In this document: piece after piece, positions 11,476-12,998 of the stretch
How positions within the stretch are numbered: position 1 is the first letter of the stretch
Layout of the letters: each line of letters opens with the position of its first letter
From: an uncultured Mycoplasmatota bacterium
GTDB lineage: Bacteria > Bacillota_I > Bacilli_A > RF39 > UBA660
Direction: 5' to 3'
DNA: 12,998 bases
Assembly: GCA_900551525.1 (NCBI GenBank)
Contig: URWD01000031.1
Location: 1-12,998 of the forward strand
Notes under the pieces: model-generated
Told to the model about the DNA's origin: nothing
Seen by the model: the letters and a program-made list of their open reading frames with translations, nothing else
Databases searched by the model: none
Translations under genes and position numbers: made by a program

Positions 11476-12998
11476 TTATTCCTTTCCTTCTAATCTTTTT
11501 AGTAAATCAACACTAACTGGTTCACCAGTTTTTCTACCACATCTTGGACAGACATCTTTTATAATTCCAACGTATCCACAAACTGGGTCTCTATCTACTG
11601 GATGGTTTATTGCACCATATCCAATATCACTTTCTTTCATTATTCTAACTACACTTTCAAATGCTTCTAGGTTATCTGATGGGTCACCATCAAGTTCAAT
11701 ATAACTGATGTGTCCTGCATTTGTAAGTTTATGATATGCTCCTTCAATTCTTAGCTTATCTGCAATAGAAATGTTGTAATATACTGGAACATGGAATGAA
11801 TTTGTATAATATGCTCTATCTGTTACACCTTTAATTTTTCCATAAATATCTCTATCAATATTTACAAATCTTCCAGATAATCCTTCAGCTGGTGTAGCTA
11901 AACATGTGAAATTTAAATTGTATTTTTCACTATATTCATCACATTTTTTTCTTATATGACCAATGATTTCTAAGCCTAATTTTTGAGCTTCTTCAGATTC
12001 CCCATGATGTTCACCAATTAAAGCTTTTAAACATTCTGCAAGACCTATGAAACCAATTGAAAGTGTACCATGTTTTAATACTTTCTTTAATTTATCATTT
12101 GGTTTTAGTTTATCACTATCAAGCCATACTCCTTGTCCCATTAAGAATGGAAAGTTATATACTCTTTTATTACATTGAATATCATATCTTTCAAGTAATT
12201 GATCTTTTACAAGTTCAATAAGTTCATCTAGTTCTTCATAAAAGCCTTTCATGTCAGCTTTGTCTAAAGCATCTTTACCAACTATACCATGTTTAATACC
12301 TATTCTTGGTAAATTAATTGATGTAAATGATAAGTTTCCTCTACCTGGTGTAATTTGTTTATCAGGATCTACTACATTACCTATAACTCTTGTACGACAT
12401 CCCATGTAACCTACTTCAGTACGATAATCACCAGCTTTATAATACGGTTTATTAAATGTACTATCTAAGAAAGACCAATTTGGAAATAATCTTTTTGCTG
12501 ATACTCTTAAACTTAATTTGAATAAATCATAGTTAGGATCTTCAGGATTATAGTTAACTCCTTCTTTTACTTTGAATATTGAAATTGGGAATATTGGTGT
12601 TTCACCATGTCCAAGTCCAGCTTCACTAGCAAGCATATAGTTTTTAGTAACCATTCTACCTTCACTAGATGTGTCTGTACCAAAGTTAATTGATGAAAAT
12701 GGTACTTGAGCTCCAGCTCTTGAATGCATTGTATTTAAATTGTGTACAAATGCTTCCATAGATTGATATGTTCTCTTATCTGTTTTTTCTAATGTTTTCT
12801 TAAGTGACATATCAAACATTCTCTTCATTAATTCAGAATCTTTATAATATTTTTCAAAATAATCAACAGTTATATCAATTGTATTTATTTTAGCTATATC
12901 TTTTTCTATACTTGTAACATTTATAAAATCATTTAAATCTTCTAAATCTATATAATCTTTAATAGTAGTTTTTAAGATTTTTTTAAATGTTTTTAGCA
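11476..12998 (-). CDS. nrdD: Anaerobic ribonucleoside-triphosphate reductase, large part (5' end outside window)
   Basis: This is a class III ribonucleotide reductase reducing ribonucleoside triphosphates to deoxy forms by glycyl/thiyl radical chemistry without oxygen. The frame is open to the right edge (56 more codons beyond the Met at 12828), so the N-terminus, including any ATP-cone, is missing. Numbering from that internal Met: AFVHNLNTMHSRAGAQVPFSS (about 27-46), GYMGCRTRV (140-148; Cys144 is probably the thiyl-radical cysteine by its distance to the glycyl site), FTSINLPRIG (168-177), GFIGLAECLKAL (259-270), TPAEGLSGRF (312-321) and AGHISYIELDG (371-381). The tail DPVCGYVG...CPRCGRKTGEP (414-437) is the zinc-ribbon region with only three of the usual four Cys. 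It stops at residue 450 without the glycyl-radical loop, which lies in the next gene. Confidence 0.93.
   Translation of the reverse strand, partial: LKTFKKILKTTIKDYIDLEDLNDFINVTSIEKDIAKINTIDITVDYFEKYYKDSELMKRMFDMSLKKTLEKTDKRTYQSMEAFVHNLNTMHSRAGAQVPFSSINFGTDTSSEGRMVTKNYMLASEAGLGHGETPIFPISIFKVKEGVNYNPEDPNYDLFKLSLRVSAKRLFPNWSFLDSTFNKPYYKAGDYRTEVGYMGCRTRVIGNVVDPDKQITPGRGNLSFTSINLPRIGIKHGIVGKDALDKADMKGFYEELDELIELVKDQLLERYDIQCNKRVYNFPFLMGQGVWLDSDKLKPNDKLKKVLKHGTLSIGFIGLAECLKALIGEHHGESEEAQKLGLEIIGHIRKKCDEYSEKYNLNFTCLATPAEGLSGRFVNIDRDIYGKIKGVTDRAYYTNSFHVPVYYNISIADKLRIEGAYHKLTNAGHISYIELDGDPSDNLEAFESVVRIMKESDIGYGAINHPVDRDPVCGYVGIIKDVCPRCGRKTGEPVSVDLLKRLEGKE

Noticed and set aside
11286..11516. Plus-strand open frame opposite the small glycyl-radical gene
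   Set aside because: It is the complement of a strongly conserved coding region and has no family resemblance of its own.

Overview
The window is AT-rich DNA from a monoderm, low-GC, anaerobic, spore-forming member of the Bacillota. The evidence is ftsA-ftsZ followed by spoIIGA-sigE (the mother-cell sporulation sigma factor and its processing protease), RNase J and RNase Y (the Gram-positive mRNA-decay enzymes), and a class III oxygen-sensitive ribonucleotide reductase. A gut lineage (Erysipelotrichia-like or a related clade) would fit, but the sequence alone does not settle this.

Layout, mostly minus strand, read from high to low coordinates. (1) 12998-11282: nrdD, cut by the window edge. 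It ends just after its zinc-ribbon-like tail, and a separate 60-codon gene downstream carries the glycyl-radical loop, so the reductase appears split into two polypeptides. A strong terminator follows (11241-11270). (2) 11129-9576: rny with its own promoter. (3) 9481-6372: a tight three-gene operon (1-nt gaps) encoding a membrane-anchored phosphodiester glycosidase-domain protein, a membrane-anchored protein of unknown function, and a GT2-GtrA-like membrane glycosyltransferase. This looks like a cell-surface glycan module. (4) 4676-6352: rnj, the only confident plus-strand gene. It converges on the glycosyltransferase through a shared bidirectional terminator and diverges from ftsA. (5) 4456-2139: ftsA-ftsZ, with a terminator at 2091-2120. 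(6) 2066-595: spoIIGA-sigE, overlapping, expressed from a promoter with a good -10, no good -35 and a perfect Spo0A-type box (TGTCGAA), as expected of a Spo0A-activated spoIIG operon.

Region 1-594 holds no conventional gene but is rich in structure. Nearest the left edge (221 down to 1) is a complete leader: a near-consensus sigma-A promoter, a 21-codon His-rich ORF with a ribosome-binding site, five short segments that can pair as 1:2, 2:3, 3:4 and 4:5, an intrinsic terminator formed by 4:5, and a ribosome-binding sequence at the very edge. This is a ribosome-mediated attenuator for a gene lying just outside the window. Between it and sigE are several more hairpins, at least two of them followed by U-runs on the minus strand.

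The two observations most worth following are the split glycyl-radical NrdD and the five-segment attenuator with its His-rich leader peptide. No CRISPR array, transposase, rRNA or tRNA was found.
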